DNA from: Aphanomyces cochlioides
Taxonomy: Eukaryota; Oomycota; Saprolegniomycetes; Saprolegniales; Verrucalvaceae
Assembly (NCBI GenBank): GCA_019828595.1
Contig: JAHQRK010000023.1
Location: 558,001-622,000 of the forward strand
Length of the DNA stretch: 64,000 bases
Direction: 5' to 3'
This document shows, in pieces, positions 37,327-48,903 of the stretch; within the stretch, counting starts at the first letter, position 1; each line of letters begins with the position of its first letter. Position numbers and translations under genes: made by a program. The notes below the pieces were generated by a model. That model worked only from the letters and a program-made list of their open reading frames with translations. It did not search any database and was not told the DNA's origin.

Positions 37327-38445
37327 ATGGCGACGACCGAACTGCTAGCATGCAACGAAGCTTACGACAGCGGTGCCATGACGGTAGGACCGCCTCGAGC
37401 CAATTTTCTAGCTCAATCGTCTTCGCTTGTGTAGGCAGAGCTCCCCGACGACATGGAGCTCGTCGACGACATGTATAGCTCAATGCTAGCCCAAGAACGG
37501 AGGCACCACGTGTACGCGCCACAACGACACTACCTCAAGGTACTTTATCCACTCCCCAACCATTTCCAGACCCTTATTACCTTGGCCTAGATACGCCTCA
37601 TTTTGGTCGATTGGATTAGCGACGTGGGCGACGAATTGCAACTTCCCAAGGCAATTGTCCACTTGGCAGTGTCGTACTTGGATCGCTTGCTCAATGTACG
37701 TCTGGCCACCGATTGAGGCTCTAGATGCTGAACGAGATCTTGAATAGGTTGCGACACCACTGCCGCCTCAATCCAAGTTGCAACTGATCTGCCTCGTGTG
37801 CTTAATGATTGCCGCCAAGTTTGGTGGCATCGACTGCGAAGTCCCTTCTATGGAGGAAATCTATGCGTATGGTCACCAACAATACTCGATTGACGACATT
37901 AAAGCGTGTGAATTGGCCACCTTGACAGCGTACGAATGGCAACTTAAAAGACGGTGGGCTGATCGGTGTTTAGATTGGAGTGGCGTCTCTCAGCAGTGTT
38001 GCCGATCAACTTTGCTGAATTCTACTTGACGTGTGAGTCGCCCGTGTATGCCGACGACGAATTGGACAACCGCCACCAAGTTGTTGATCCTACCATGTAT
38101 TTGAATCTCTTGGCCAAGCACGTCGACTTTGTCTCGGAAATGGTTTTGCAAGAGTTTGCCTTTCAACAATGGCTCCCTTCAGTCTTGGCTACAGCCATCA
38201 TTTGCGTCGCGCGACGGATCCTCCACATCTCGTAGGACTTCGATCTCTCTACTTCTTGCTCACGATGGGTCTTGGTTAGATCTGTTTGGCGAGATGAGAT
38301 TGAACTCATGTCTGGTTATGTCCCAAGTGATGTCGAAGGTTGTTTTCATGCCATGTGGATGCACTACGTTCATCATTTTGCCAACTCAAAACAAGATGAA
38401 GAAGAGGAGCAATCGCCTCAGTCCGTTGCATCCTACCCATCATGA
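37327..38445 (+). CDS. mitotic-type cyclin
   Basis: 290 aa regulatory subunit for a cyclin-dependent kinase. Exons: 37327-37383, 37435-37539, 37591-37695, 37748-37929, 37974-38231, 38280-38445. The cyclin box starts with IRLILVDWISDV (an MRAILVDW variant), then SYLDRLL, LVCLMIAAKFGG and LEWRLSAVLP. The second cyclin fold contains WRDEIELMSGY and ends in an acidic, Ser-rich tail. It is closest in pattern to A/B cyclins. The N-terminal region before the box is only about 55 residues, acidic, and shows no RxxL destruction box or KEN box, so turnover may differ from ordinary mitotic cyclins. TACGAATGGCAACTT just before exon 5 mimics the EWRL motif but is intron sequence (37930-37973). Confidence 0.9.
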
Positions 38446-38966
38446 GAAAGCAGCAACTCACCTGGTCGTCATCGTTGTCCTATTTAACAATTTAATTATC
38501 GTTATGATTTCTCAAACCACGAGAAGCCGTGCCTACGAACAATCGCTCCCTCGGACATTCAACCCTATCTTCAGGCGCTCCCTTGAGTCTTCTACACGCG
38601 TGGTATTCTAAGGCGCCAGAACAACCAGAATTCATTTGCGGCATGCTCTGCTTGAAAATACGCAACCAACTCGATGAAGCCCCCCCAACCTCATTGCAAC
38701 CTATTTCAACAAAATGTGGAATTTTTAATGGACAAATAAGATGAAGCATGGATAGTTTGTCGTCTTATCGTCTTAGAGAGATGGTGTTATTGGCAACATT
38801 GCAAGGGGGACTTTCACCATTGGGGGATAATTTCTTTCAACTTGTATCAACATCCCTCCATTTCTCTACTTCCTCTGGCATGTACTAGTTAGTACCTGCA
38901 CACTAAAGACTAGAGCTCTATCCTGCAAGAAGTCCATCAATCACTCCTGCACCTCTCTGTCTTCCC
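38446..38966. other. intergenic, nothing recognised
   Basis: About 0.5 kb of AT-rich sequence after the cyclin stop. Short frames only; no motif or repeat recognised apart from the inverted repeat that starts at 38967. Confidence 0.4.
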
Positions 38967-39083
38967 TCAAAGGTGGCGAAATCGGCGACTCGGTAGAAAG
39001 TCGCAAGTAAATTGGGCCAATTTACGTGGCAAATATATTGAAACGTGCTAATAATCGGGGTCAATTTTTATATCATTTTGCTC
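38967..39083 (+). repeat. inverted repeat, left arm
   Basis: Near-perfect reverse complement of 39360-39497, apart from a ~22-base segment present only in the right arm and a few substitutions. It includes an inverted copy of the last codons of the PDZ gene (KGGEIGDS on the + strand). The two arms are separated by a 276-bp AT-rich loop. Confidence 0.85.
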
Positions 39084-39359
39084 TGTGAGGAAATTGATCC
39101 GAGTCATTCCAGCATTTGGCGATCACGTCACTCTTTTCACATTGTCTCCTTCATGGCAAATGTATCGACACTCAGCTGATGGCCAGATTGAAGTGAAACG
39201 CATTGTCTTTGAGCTACCAGCTTCTACATTGTGGATTTCTCTTTAGTGAGAAAAGTATCAATCTCTGTATCAATATTTATCTCGTAAGTATCAGATAACA
39301 GATACTACGTAGTATTGTGTTACGAAATGGCATATCAACTCTTTGACGGGCTTGGTTTC

Positions 39360-39497
39360 GAGCAAAATGATATAAAAATTGACCCAGATTATTAGCACGT
39401 TTCAATATATTTGCCCCGTAAATTGGCCCAATTTACTTGCGACTTTCTATCCCCATTGAAGATCACGCTCAGAGTCGCCGATTTCGCCGCCTTTGAC
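39360..39497 (-). repeat. inverted repeat, right arm
   Basis: It covers the stop codon and last ~16 codons of the PDZ gene plus ~87 bp of its 3' flank. With the left arm it could form a ~110-bp foldback in DNA, or in a transcript reading through from the PDZ gene. Confidence 0.85.
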
Positions 39498-40921
39498 ATT
39501 CTTCGTCAAGTCCTTGACGTCGTAATGACCAACGCCTGGCGTAATACTCTTAGGGGCGAGGAATCGAGGCGTCTGTGCTTGTGGAATGACTGCGCCTTTG
39601 GTCGAAAACGAACTTGGCAGATTCAACGTGCTGGAAAACGCTGTTGTGTTGAGCGGCTTCTTGGACGTCAGTCGTCCTGACGTCGTGGAGACTTCTGACC
39701 GTTGCTTGTTGCCCATCAATTTCGACTTTTTAAACGCCATGCGGTCGATCGAGCATGTCGATGTGAGCGACGACACGGACGCTGTTGATGATAGCTTGAG
39801 TTTGCTAGGTGTGGACGACGGTGGCAATCGCTTTTGAACGACAGATGACGACGTTGAAGTACCCGAAATGACTGAGCCATTGGTTGAACGGAACGGATCG
39901 ACACCGTCGTGCTTGCCGAGAGCCACGCGTACAGCAGTAAGTTGCTGTGTGTATTCGCGAATGCGCTCGACAATTTCATTCAGTTCGCGCTTCTTCTTGT
40001 AAAACGCTTCGTTGAGACTCTTCAGACCTTGTTCAAGTCGAGCTTCGTCTTCAAGAGTCGCAGATGGACGAGATAATGGATCACTGTTGTCGTCAGCTTT
40101 CAAGTCGAGTCGACGCACTTTGCTTTCGATCGTGCCGTCATCATGAAACACGACGGGTACAGGCAAACTAAATGTATCGTTAGGGACTTGGTTCTATTGT
40201 CTGAATGAGATATTAGAGTGAAAAGATATCTGCATACCTCGGACGATGACGAGGTGGTTGATGGTAGTGGTGGTAGTGATGGTTTGGTTGGTGTCTGTTC
40301 GGGGAGTGTCTCTGTCGTTGCTGGGGTATTTTTCAAGTATTCGATTGATTCGCGCGTCGCTCTGAAGACAATCGTGAGAGGAAAGACGGAATTTGCCATC
40401 GTTGTATGGAATTCGCGAAAGTCTATGCCAGTCAATTTTGCACCACCGACGCTCACGACTTGCATCCCTGGCGTGAGTCGTCGGTAGCAATTGAGTTCCT
40501 TTTTCTTTGTCGCCACAACGTACGTGCCGTCGCCTGCTGGTTTCATCGTAATGCCGAGTGGATTGTTGTAAAAGACGACATGAATTTCTTCGTCCAGTTC
40601 AAGTGTGGGTGCAGTGGTTGTTTTCGACGCCTTGTCAACAAACAAGAGATCGTACAAGTTACCTTGCACAAGTACTCTCGTCGCTGGGTCGGCCAGAGCG
40701 ACAAATTTGCGCGTTTGGTTGTTGCGGATTGCATTGCACTCTGGAACTTCAGCATGTGGGTGCAAGTTGCTTGAAATCTTGGCCATAAACTTGATCAAAT
40801 CGCCAACAAACCAGCCTTCCTGAACGACAATCTTTTGGTACAGTCCTGCGACGTTGAAGAAGACGCTCAGCTCTTCCTGTGCGTTGTTGTTCCCATCTTG
40901 GCTTGTCCCGTCCTTCTCCAT
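39447..40921 (-). CDS. PDZ-domain protein with C-terminal PGxGxY-like motif
   Basis: 476 aa in two exons, 40921-40238 and 40193-39447 (44-nt intron). Residues ~105-185 form a PDZ-like fold: PLGITM replaces the GLGF carboxylate-binding loop, followed by LTPGMQVVSVGG and a FREFHTTMANS helix. A Thr/Ser/Pro linker follows, then after the intron a charged coiled-coil helix (EARLEQGLKSLNEAF...), a Ser-rich region, and near the end FLAPKSITPGVGHYD. The last resembles the PGPGxY repeats of SHIPPO/STPG proteins often found on microtubules or flagella. Role unknown; scaffold function is inferred from PDZ. The start is the first ATG giving the conserved-looking region; an in-frame ATG at 41002 would add a hydrophobic leader. 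Confidence 0.8.
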
Positions 40922-41453
40922 GTTGATGGAAGCATACAAAATAGTGCCACAGCAGTCTAGTCGCAATATAAATACAATATTTAATTTCATCGAACAACTC
41001 ACAATATATATTAATCAAGTCAAATTTTGGAATAGCACTTTAAAACCCTTCGAAAATATTTATTTAATGCTCGTCATACAAAATTTAAGACAAAGCCTAC
41101 ACTCTGAAGATTGAAGGAGTATTCCCATCATGATGCGCTCGTTCCAGTCTGCCAGGGGTTTCGAGACACTTGTGCGAAATTTCAAGGTAGCAAGCTGCTA
41201 AGGACGATTACACGCCAGCACAGCTCCTGCAAACTTTGTAGCACTGAACGGATGATACTCAGAGCATTGTTGTCAAACATACCCTTCAATCGCAAAAATA
41301 ACCTGGACATAATGACATTTTACGTCAGAATTATCAAAGTCATAAATTTACATCTTATTGATAAATATAATTCTATGTGAATAACCATGTGTGTCACTAA
41401 AACCAGGATACAATCTCCCGGTTGATTGTCCGGAATTCTACTGACGTGGCAAC
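40922..41453. other. intergenic, nothing recognised
   Basis: About 0.5 kb of AT-rich sequence upstream of the PDZ gene. No convincing coding or RNA feature. Confidence 0.4.
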
Positions 41454-41812
41454 ATGCCCGCACCTGGCGCCATTTTCAGAATTGACATCTCTAAGAGACT
41501 CGAGCAGATTGCGCGCCAAACAAACGATCAAGGAACTCGTTACGTTCGCGGAACTTCGGGGCTTGGAGAATCGAAACATGCGAGACAGCAACTACGTGAT
41601 GAAAATTATGATGAACTGCTCCATGAGTTCCCTTCTTCAAGGGGCAACTCGCGGTGTTGAAAGTGTCTTTTCTCCGTGAAGGTTGTTGGGCTTTCCCGTA
41701 GAGAGACCTCGGTGTACTGAATCACGTAGACTGCTCTTAGAAGATGCGCCAATTCCACCGACAGCTGGAGATGTCAAAGAGTGACTCAAGCTCCGTGGCA
41801 AGACAAATGTAA
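41454..41812 (+). CDS. possible small basic protein
   Basis: A small spliced model: ATG at 41454, with hydrophilic helical sequence (ISKRLEQIARQTND...) to about 41652. A GT-AG intron then ends at CCCGTAG (~41701), and a second, unusually short intron is needed to reach a 3' exon ending TAA at 41810-41812. The product would be ~95 aa, highly charged. The second intron (29 nt) is shorter than any other in the window, so the 3' part is doubtful. It converges with the SNARE gene, 16 bp between stops. No family recognised. Confidence 0.35.
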
Positions 41813-41828
41813 GAAAGTGGCAACTAAA

Positions 41829-42560
41829 TTACTTGCTGCCTCCAATAATCAATTCAAAGACCAAAATGACACTGAGTACCAAGATAGCCATGTAGAGTCG
41901 AAAGTTGCTGCTCTTCTTGGCCACGTATTCCGCGCGATCGCCTTCAGATTCCAGTCCAGAGGTTGCACGATCAACGTCAATATTGATATCGTCGAGCAAT
42001 CGAGCATGCAAGTCTGTTTCGTTCTTGACAGCTAGGCTGTATTGCTTGAGATTTGACACACCTTGGCCTATAATGTTGAGCTGTTCGTCTTGATCTACAA
42101 TTCGCCTTGTGAACATCAACATGCAATGGGACTATTCGTGCCTTGCATGATCTGGTTTTGAACACGCAGCATTTGAGCTCCAGCTTCCAATGTCGATGCC
42201 CTACGTTCAATCCTTGTTAGTCATACTATTCAAGTCCAAGTACACGAACCCTTTCGTGCCTTGTGTGCGGTTGTTATACGTTGCCAGTAGGATTTTGGTT
42301 TGGTTTTCAAGACTCTTCAAATTGTCGTCACGTCTACGGATTTCCTGCGGCGTCGCGATTGAGTTGGGCGTTGGGGCGCTTGTCATCGAGTCGAACTCAC
42401 GACGAAGGCGGGACACACTCTGTTGTAAAGCGAAGACGCTTGTGCCCAGATTGGATACGTTTCCAGAGCGGATTTTGGAGTTTAAGTTCTGCTCAGACGA
42501 TCTTGCATTATCAAAGCGATCCAACCACGCGCTCCATGAACTTGCCGAACCTCCCGACAT
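41829..42560 (-). CDS. Qc-SNARE, SYP5/syntaxin-8-like
   Basis: 213 aa tail-anchored membrane-fusion protein, probably of the endosome/vacuole route. Exons 42560-42250, 42200-42147, 42105-41829. Order: N-terminal helical region, SNARE motif (IVDQDEQLNIIGQGV through DDINIDVDRATSGL), then a single C-terminal membrane helix (LYMAILVLSVILVFELII). The pattern LAV...TDLHARLLDD aligns with plant SYP51-type Qc-SNAREs (LAVNEELTLQTRLIDD). On that alignment the central zero-layer Gln is His (codon CAT at 42008-42006). The second intron has a GC donor (GCAAGG...CACAAG), which is the only way to keep the heptad register. The start ATG is chosen because upstream in-frame codons have no ATG. Confidence 0.87.
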
Positions 42561-43360
42561 GTCCGCTCCTTGATCGGGTCTTCCGTTGAAGAATATGCCC
42601 TTCCCTTTCGACAAATAATTTTAATAAATATGCACTGTATATTGATATTTTATACAAACATTCAATGAAAAAATTGTTTTTATTATTTGGAAACCTATCA
42701 ACGTCCTCAATATTACCATTTTTATTGGATGAAATTATTTCCAATTTGAGACATAATTGGTCAATTTCTTGAATTTCTCCTTTTGTATCTTTGATCGAAA
42801 TGAATGTCGACCCTGGCAACTTCACTTCCATGTCGGGGTGCAGGCGCGGATCAGTTGACCATTTTATCATTCTTTTCATCTGTAGGTCGAACCTCAAGTC
42901 GAGATCCTTCTAGAGCTGATCGCTCTCTCCATATGCTCAAAGCTTCAGTGAATGTGACTTCTGATGCATCCTATTTACCTTTCAAGTGTAGGTGATCCTT
43001 GCAATAAGCTCCTTGCAGATGGTGACCACATCAAGCTTTTAGCAGCTAATTAACAACAATCAGCAGTGCGAGTACCAACGAAGCGGAGATGTTGATCCCT
43101 CAAACTTCCAGTTGGCAATCTATACTGCAACGACATCTCCGAATGACAAACTCGAGTGATCGAAGTCATTTGGTTTCGACTATACACCATATACTCGATC
43201 ATTTGACGAAAGACGGTCGTAGTGCTACATGAAATGCATCCCCTTGGTATTTTCAGTATCATTTATGGTCTATCAGAACAATTAGGTCAGTATTAGCAAG
43301 GCAGAGCTGGATAAGATTCAAATGTCGTCAAAGTAAATAAATTAGTCCGCTGAGAGCTCC
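42561..43360. other. region with uncertain minus-strand coding fragments
   Basis: Minus-strand sequence reads like protein in two stretches: FTEALSIWRERSALEGSR at about 42980-42925, and after a plausible 40-nt intron, FISIKDTKGEIQEIDQLCLK to about 42640. A 70-codon frame lies at 43262-43050. I could not assemble one gene with a start and stop that avoids overlapping the SNARE 5' end. They may be 3' exons of an unrecognised gene or a decayed one. The rest is the 3' flank of channel C. Confidence 0.3.
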
Positions 43361-46300
43361 TTACAAAGGTGGATTTATCACACTGGTCTCAAGCACTTTT
43401 TCTTGAATGGTTGGTGTCCTACTGGCCTCATTAAGGCCTGAATTCTTGCCATTTTGCGAGCCCATCGTCCGTTTCGATTGCTCATGCTGGCGATGGAGGC
43501 GCACTTTGGTTAGAAATCGCTGGATCACGACCGAGCTCGAGTATTCCTTGGCGCGGCCCTTTTCCCGCGTGGATAGGCAAGTTTCATGCCTCTTTCCATG
43601 ATTTCGAAACCATACTGCGTCAAATTGCTTGTTGATGCCGAGTCGCTCCATCACTTGAGAAATTTCAGCATGTTTGTCTTTGTTTCCCTACGACATTGCT
43701 TAAGAGAGATGAGACTCCTAAGAGCTACCTCGGCCAGCACTCGTTGCACTAATGCACGAGGCACGTCCTTGAAATGGACGTATTTCTTGTCATAGATCGG
43801 AATATCCAATTCACCTACAATTTAAGCCGTTAGAATGCAAATGAGGTTTAGGTACCGATGGCTATCACAACCCTTCGCCTTGTAAATCCTGGTACGCCTT
43901 TGAATCCAAATGGCGGATATACCGTGTACAAAAAGTCCGCCAACTCCTCAGCAGTGATAAAACCAGTTCCCATCGGGTCAAATTGAGCCCAGCGGTCAGA
44001 AAACTCCGCCAGTGTGTTGGCATTAACAGGGCAATCGCTCGAAGAATCACCAATTGCATCGACCACAATACCAGAGAACAAATTGATGCCAATATAGCCC
44101 ATAATCAAAAAGAAGACGTACATAAATGGTAAGATGAGTGAATTTCCACACCCATCTAAGGGAATACATCCATACGAATTGTTAAATCCGCACATGGATG
44201 CATTGAATGGGCGATCTTCGCATGTAGGATTTGTCGCTGGAACTTGATTGTACACTTCCCATGTGAAGTTGTCCCAATTCTCTCCAGTCGAGAAACCAAT
44301 GAGAGTCTGAAATGCCATCCAAAAGTTGCGAAAATTTTGGTTTTCATTGATCATGTCGTCATTAAATGCTGTCTTGGCGAACAATTGAACAGCCACTGCG
44401 GCAAAAATGTAGTAAAGAAGACTGAGTAAACTCACGACATTCATCACGGCTGGAAGCGAAACAATCAGGGTGTCAAATAGATTTTTCATGATTTTGGCTT
44501 TCTTGATAAGTCGAAGTGCACGACCGACACGAAAAACACGCACCACAGTCGCTGCAGATCCCAAGTTGACATTTATGGCTGCAAGGATAATACTCACGAT
44601 TGTAAACACAACAATTACAAAATCAAATCGATTCCAGTTTGTATCAAAGTAATGAAGGCCATAACAAGTCAATTTTGTCACTGCTTCTCCAATGAAGATG
44701 TAAGAGCAAACACCATTGATCGTGTACAGTGCTACTTCAGTCGCCTCACTCTCACCAAACACTTGTGACGCCATACACAACGTATTTAGCAATATCATCA
44801 TTGTGATAAAGTGCTCAAAGTATTTGTAATTTACAATTTTGTACGCAATAGCGCGGAGAGGATGCTTTGGTACAGGAAATATACGTTGTGGTGAGAGTGC
44901 TAGTACTTTGTTTTGAAGTTTGATCCATGAGATTTGCTCATCAGTGACCATGGAGCCGTAGGTTTCTCGAGCAAAGCTGTCACACAAGACACCGATAAAC
45001 AAGCCCGTGATGAAGAATGCACAAATGATGATAAAGATCCACCACCAAAGCATGTAACCAGGATGGTTGTTTGCTAGAGGTTGCATATCTTCTCCCATAG
45101 CGTCAATCGTGGCGAGACAGGTTGCTGTCCAGCCCTCCATTGTTGTCAGTTCGAACAAACCAGCAACTGCATATAGGATATTGTCATATCGTTGGGGTGT
45201 TTGAGGTAGCCATGTTGTTCCATTTTGGCCAGCAAAACAAAGACATATTTCCTTCGACGTCGGTGTGTAGTCGTCGGCAAAAGGTCCACACCCAGTCGTA
45301 TTCCAGACTGGTAGAAATGGATCGCGTTGCGGATTCGACATGTTGCTCCACGGGATAGGAAATGTCATTACATCTAATATCTGAAGGGTAGGGATATCGA
45401 CAATGTTAAAATCTCCTTTGTAATCCGATGGAAACCAAGGAGGGTTTACTGGAGTGCCTGAGCCTAGGCCATAATTGTACGGACTGACTGAGCAAGTGTA
45501 GTTGGCCCCTTTCCAGAGTGATAAGGCCATCAATCCAAAGAGAAACAGCATAAACAGAAAGAAAAGAAGGGCCCGGCCAACATCAGGAAGGCACCGAAAG
45601 AGCGTATTCACGACTACCTTAAGTGACGGGATGCTGTTGATGACACGGAGTGGCCGCAAGGCTCGAAATGCACGCAGCGATCGAAGTCCTGAAAATGCAC
45701 CGCTTTTGGAATTGCCCATGCAATATGGCAGGACAGACACAAACACAATAAAACCATCGAGGAGCCGCCATGAGTCTTTAATATAGGCATCAGGGCCGAA
45801 AAACAACCCACGAGCAACGACATTGACAACAAGTTCGGTCGAGAATATCATGGCAAACACAAGGTTCGATTTGTCCAGAACCTGCCCAAGACCTGACGAT
45901 GGATCAAGCAATGGTGAGTCTAAGCCAGTGCCGACGCAAGATATAAATATGATTGTGCTCAATATCCATGTGTACTCGCGACGATGTAAGACGTAATTGC
46001 ACGCTCGACGAATTGAGTTGGTGGGCGAAAACAAGTGGAGGCTTTTTCCACCATGTATCAAGGTAACGGGTGGGCCATGCCTTAATGGTGCAACGCCAGC
46101 TCTAGAAGGAAAAATATTTGTGACGTGCAATCGACGAAGTTGATTCATGGTTCGACGAGCAATTCGTATACTCTTGCTGCCGACAGTTGCCCGTCTTGTG
46201 ACATCTAAAGTAGCTGGACCCTCGTCATTTTCGTTGATTTCGTTAAGAAACCCTATATCGTCGTTGCCTTCCATGACAGCTTGCACCAAAATAGCAGAGA

Positions 46301-48742
46301 ACATGTTCATAACGACAAAAACTCCCAGAATTATGACAAGCGAGCAATAGATAGGTGCCATCACTCCAACAGATATCCAACCATCGTACATGACAGAGGG
46401 GAAATTATCATAGGTCAAGATCTGGAATACCGTAAATGAAGCCCATGGTAGAGAATCAAAGTTTGACCGATGGAGTCGAGTTTGTGGATTTGAATTGTTG
46501 AATGGCATGAAAAAATTGTTGGGATCAAATTGATATTTCGTTGCGAAGAGCTACACATCGAAAATTTAATGCAAAATTGAGCGCGGTCAAATTCCTTACC
46601 TCCATACCCACTAGACTAAAGATGAGCATGAAGAGCATCAGAAACAGCAAGAAGTTGAGTATTTCACCCAATGAGTTCAAAATGGCAGTTAACATTTGAT
46701 AAAGAGACTTCCACATGCGAGCCAATTTGAACGCTCTGGTAGCGCGAAAAGCTGTGAAAACGCCACCACCTCCTGGTGTCCCATCAATGAAAGCTGGTGG
46801 ATTAATTGCAGCTTCGACCACACCCATGACAAATGTGAGCAAATCAAAGCGGTTGAATTTATCTCTACACACAGCACGATGATCAAAACGGCAGGTAAAA
46901 TGGCCTTACTTCCAGAATGGACGAAAGCCTAATCCAATGATCTTGAGCATTGACTCGAGCCCGAAGTACAGCATGAAAGCAAAGTTAGCCGTTTCATATT
47001 TGTTTTTTGTCTGAAGGTCGATCCCATGGTAATCCATCGACAAGACAAGGATGTTGGCTACTGTTACCAAAAGTCCAAAGTTTGTAAAGTATGGTGAGAT
47101 AACCAATTTGTGTATTCTCGTGCGAAATGTAACGAAGTGTCGCCAAAGACGGGATTGAACGACCACAGCACCTCGTGATGTTGCAATCATCGTTGCTCGA
47201 GAAATAAATGTGACACCAGCATTGCGAAAACGTCCATTTGTTTGTGGCTTTGTCGTCGATGATAAGGCAAGTTGAGCAGCAAGTCGATCCCTAGAACAAA
47301 AGTAAATCCAGACTACAACTCTTTGTCTAGTCGTACATTTCGTACTGCTGTTGTTTGGCTTGCTGATCTTTCGCTTTTTCAAACTCAGTAAACAGCACGG
47401 CCATATTCAACTGGAGAAGAAAACACATACCAATGTACACAAGCGCGGAAAAATAAATTGCGGCCACAACGGGACTGGCAGTGGCTTGTGTCTAAATCCC
47501 GTTATTAGATCAACAAACTGGGAGTAGCTGATATACCGTTTGAGTGAGTACCATCCACCCTGACGCTGTTATAGTTTCTAACAGGATAAGCCACGTCCGA
47601 CCCAGGTTGTCAAAACTGGGGAGACCATAATTTAGATTTGAATTGAATAAGGCGTCATCGTTTGCACCGCCCGTCCAAGGAGGCTGCAATAAATATGTGA
47701 ACCGTGGATTGCCTCGGCTATCAAAATTCGAGCCACAGACTGTCCCCGGGGCCACGCATTGCCGACCGACATCTTTTTGCTCGTTGCAAACTTGTGGAAA
47801 TGGTTCAGTCGTATCTACGGGCCAGAAGCACTCTTGAGGTGTTTCCCACAAATTTTGACTTTGGTCAATTTGGGTTCCATCTGGCAGAAGACACTTAAAT
47901 TGTTCTGGGGATGATTGGACTAAGGCTATATAGGAGGGATCTGGGGGATAGTTGTAAGTGCCATTGGGTGGCAAAGTCACCGGATACGGTGTGATCCGAC
48001 ATCGGAAATGATATGCGCCTCTGTAGATTTCCATTCCCAAAATGCCGAAAACCAGCATGCAGAACATGAGCAGCACAAAGACGTTAGCGAGCGCAGGTAA
48101 ACTTGCAAGTAGTGAGTTCGTGAGTACCTTAAGTCCTAGAAGATGATATCAAAAACAGAGATATCCAGTCAATCAAACCTGGAAGCGAGTGTAGTGTTCG
48201 CAGTGGTCGCATAACTCGCAGTACACGAATAAATCCAACCTTGATCCCCCTGATATTCAATATTGAAAGGAGCCTATTCAATGCATCAAGATTTCACTCA
48301 TTTGGCAAGAATGCACCCAGAGATGACAATGATAAAGTCGAGTCGATTCCACCCCTCACTGAGATACGCGTTCTCTCCGAAGCAAAACCCCACCGCAATG
48401 ATCTTCACGAATGCTTCGCCTAAGAATATGTAGAAGCTGATTGAGTTGCATTTGTCAATGAATCGGTTGATCCAAATTGTGCCGTTCGGTCCCTCCTCCC
48501 ACGCATTTGTGTAGTCTGTGAACGCGAGAATGACCGTGTTGAAAATGACACAGCTCACGATAAACCGATCAAACCATTTCCACGTCACTATTTGGATACA
48601 AAGTCTGCGAATGGGATGCCTTGAAGTCAAACAGCCGAGAGATATCCGCTGAAACTAAATCGTAATGAGTAACACGATCCGTGCCTGGGCTTACCTTTGT
48701 GCCATTTAGTTCAACAGACTCATCGTGGATTTGGCCTGCCAT
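43361..48742 (-). CDS. four-domain voltage-gated cation channel, paralog C
   Basis: 1662 aa. Exons: 48742-48695, 48654-48317, 48273-48179, 48135-47537, 47491-47337, 47290-46910, 46864-46600, 46550-43856, 43814-43729, 43687-43361. Splice sites match paralogs A and B; exons 6 and 8 are each 9 nt longer. Filter signatures are again TASGW, TYDNF, TMEGW, TGENW. The EF-hand-like loop is DPMGTGFITAEE. Exon 1 (MAGQIHDESVEL...) is unlike A/B, while exon 2 opens with the shared FQRISLGCLT. The I-II linker is also distinct, with Gln-rich and Ser/Thr-rich stretches. The tail has an IQ-like IQRFLTKVRLHR. Oriented opposite to A/B and in tandem with D, 161 bp from it. Confidence 0.94.
44212..44507 (-). repeat. 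296-bp tract identical to 49754-50049 (channel C copy)
   Basis: Lies in the domain IV S4-S5 to P-loop coding region. By eye every base matches paralog D, while bases directly outside on both sides differ (flanking coding is clearly less similar). This is the signature of recent gene conversion or unequal exchange. Confidence 0.85.
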
Positions 48743-48903
48743 CGTGGCGTTGGCATATTAATTTGTTACGTAGTCGTTACTGTGACGGTTCAGAGCTCGA
48801 TGTAACTCCAAGGCTTGAACCGTTATGTGTCAAAGAACTAGATTCCAAGTAAATCATATATCATAATTTAGGAATATCTATCTCTATCATAGTTTTCGTT
48901 GTG

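Noticed and set aside
37930..37973. Duplicated EWxL motif in the cyclin
   Set aside because: The first copy lies inside a 44-nt intron; splicing from 37929 to 37974 gives a single LEWRL in frame.
41781..42035. Plus-strand frame across the SNARE gene
   Set aside because: Antisense shadow of the SNARE motif and membrane-anchor codons.
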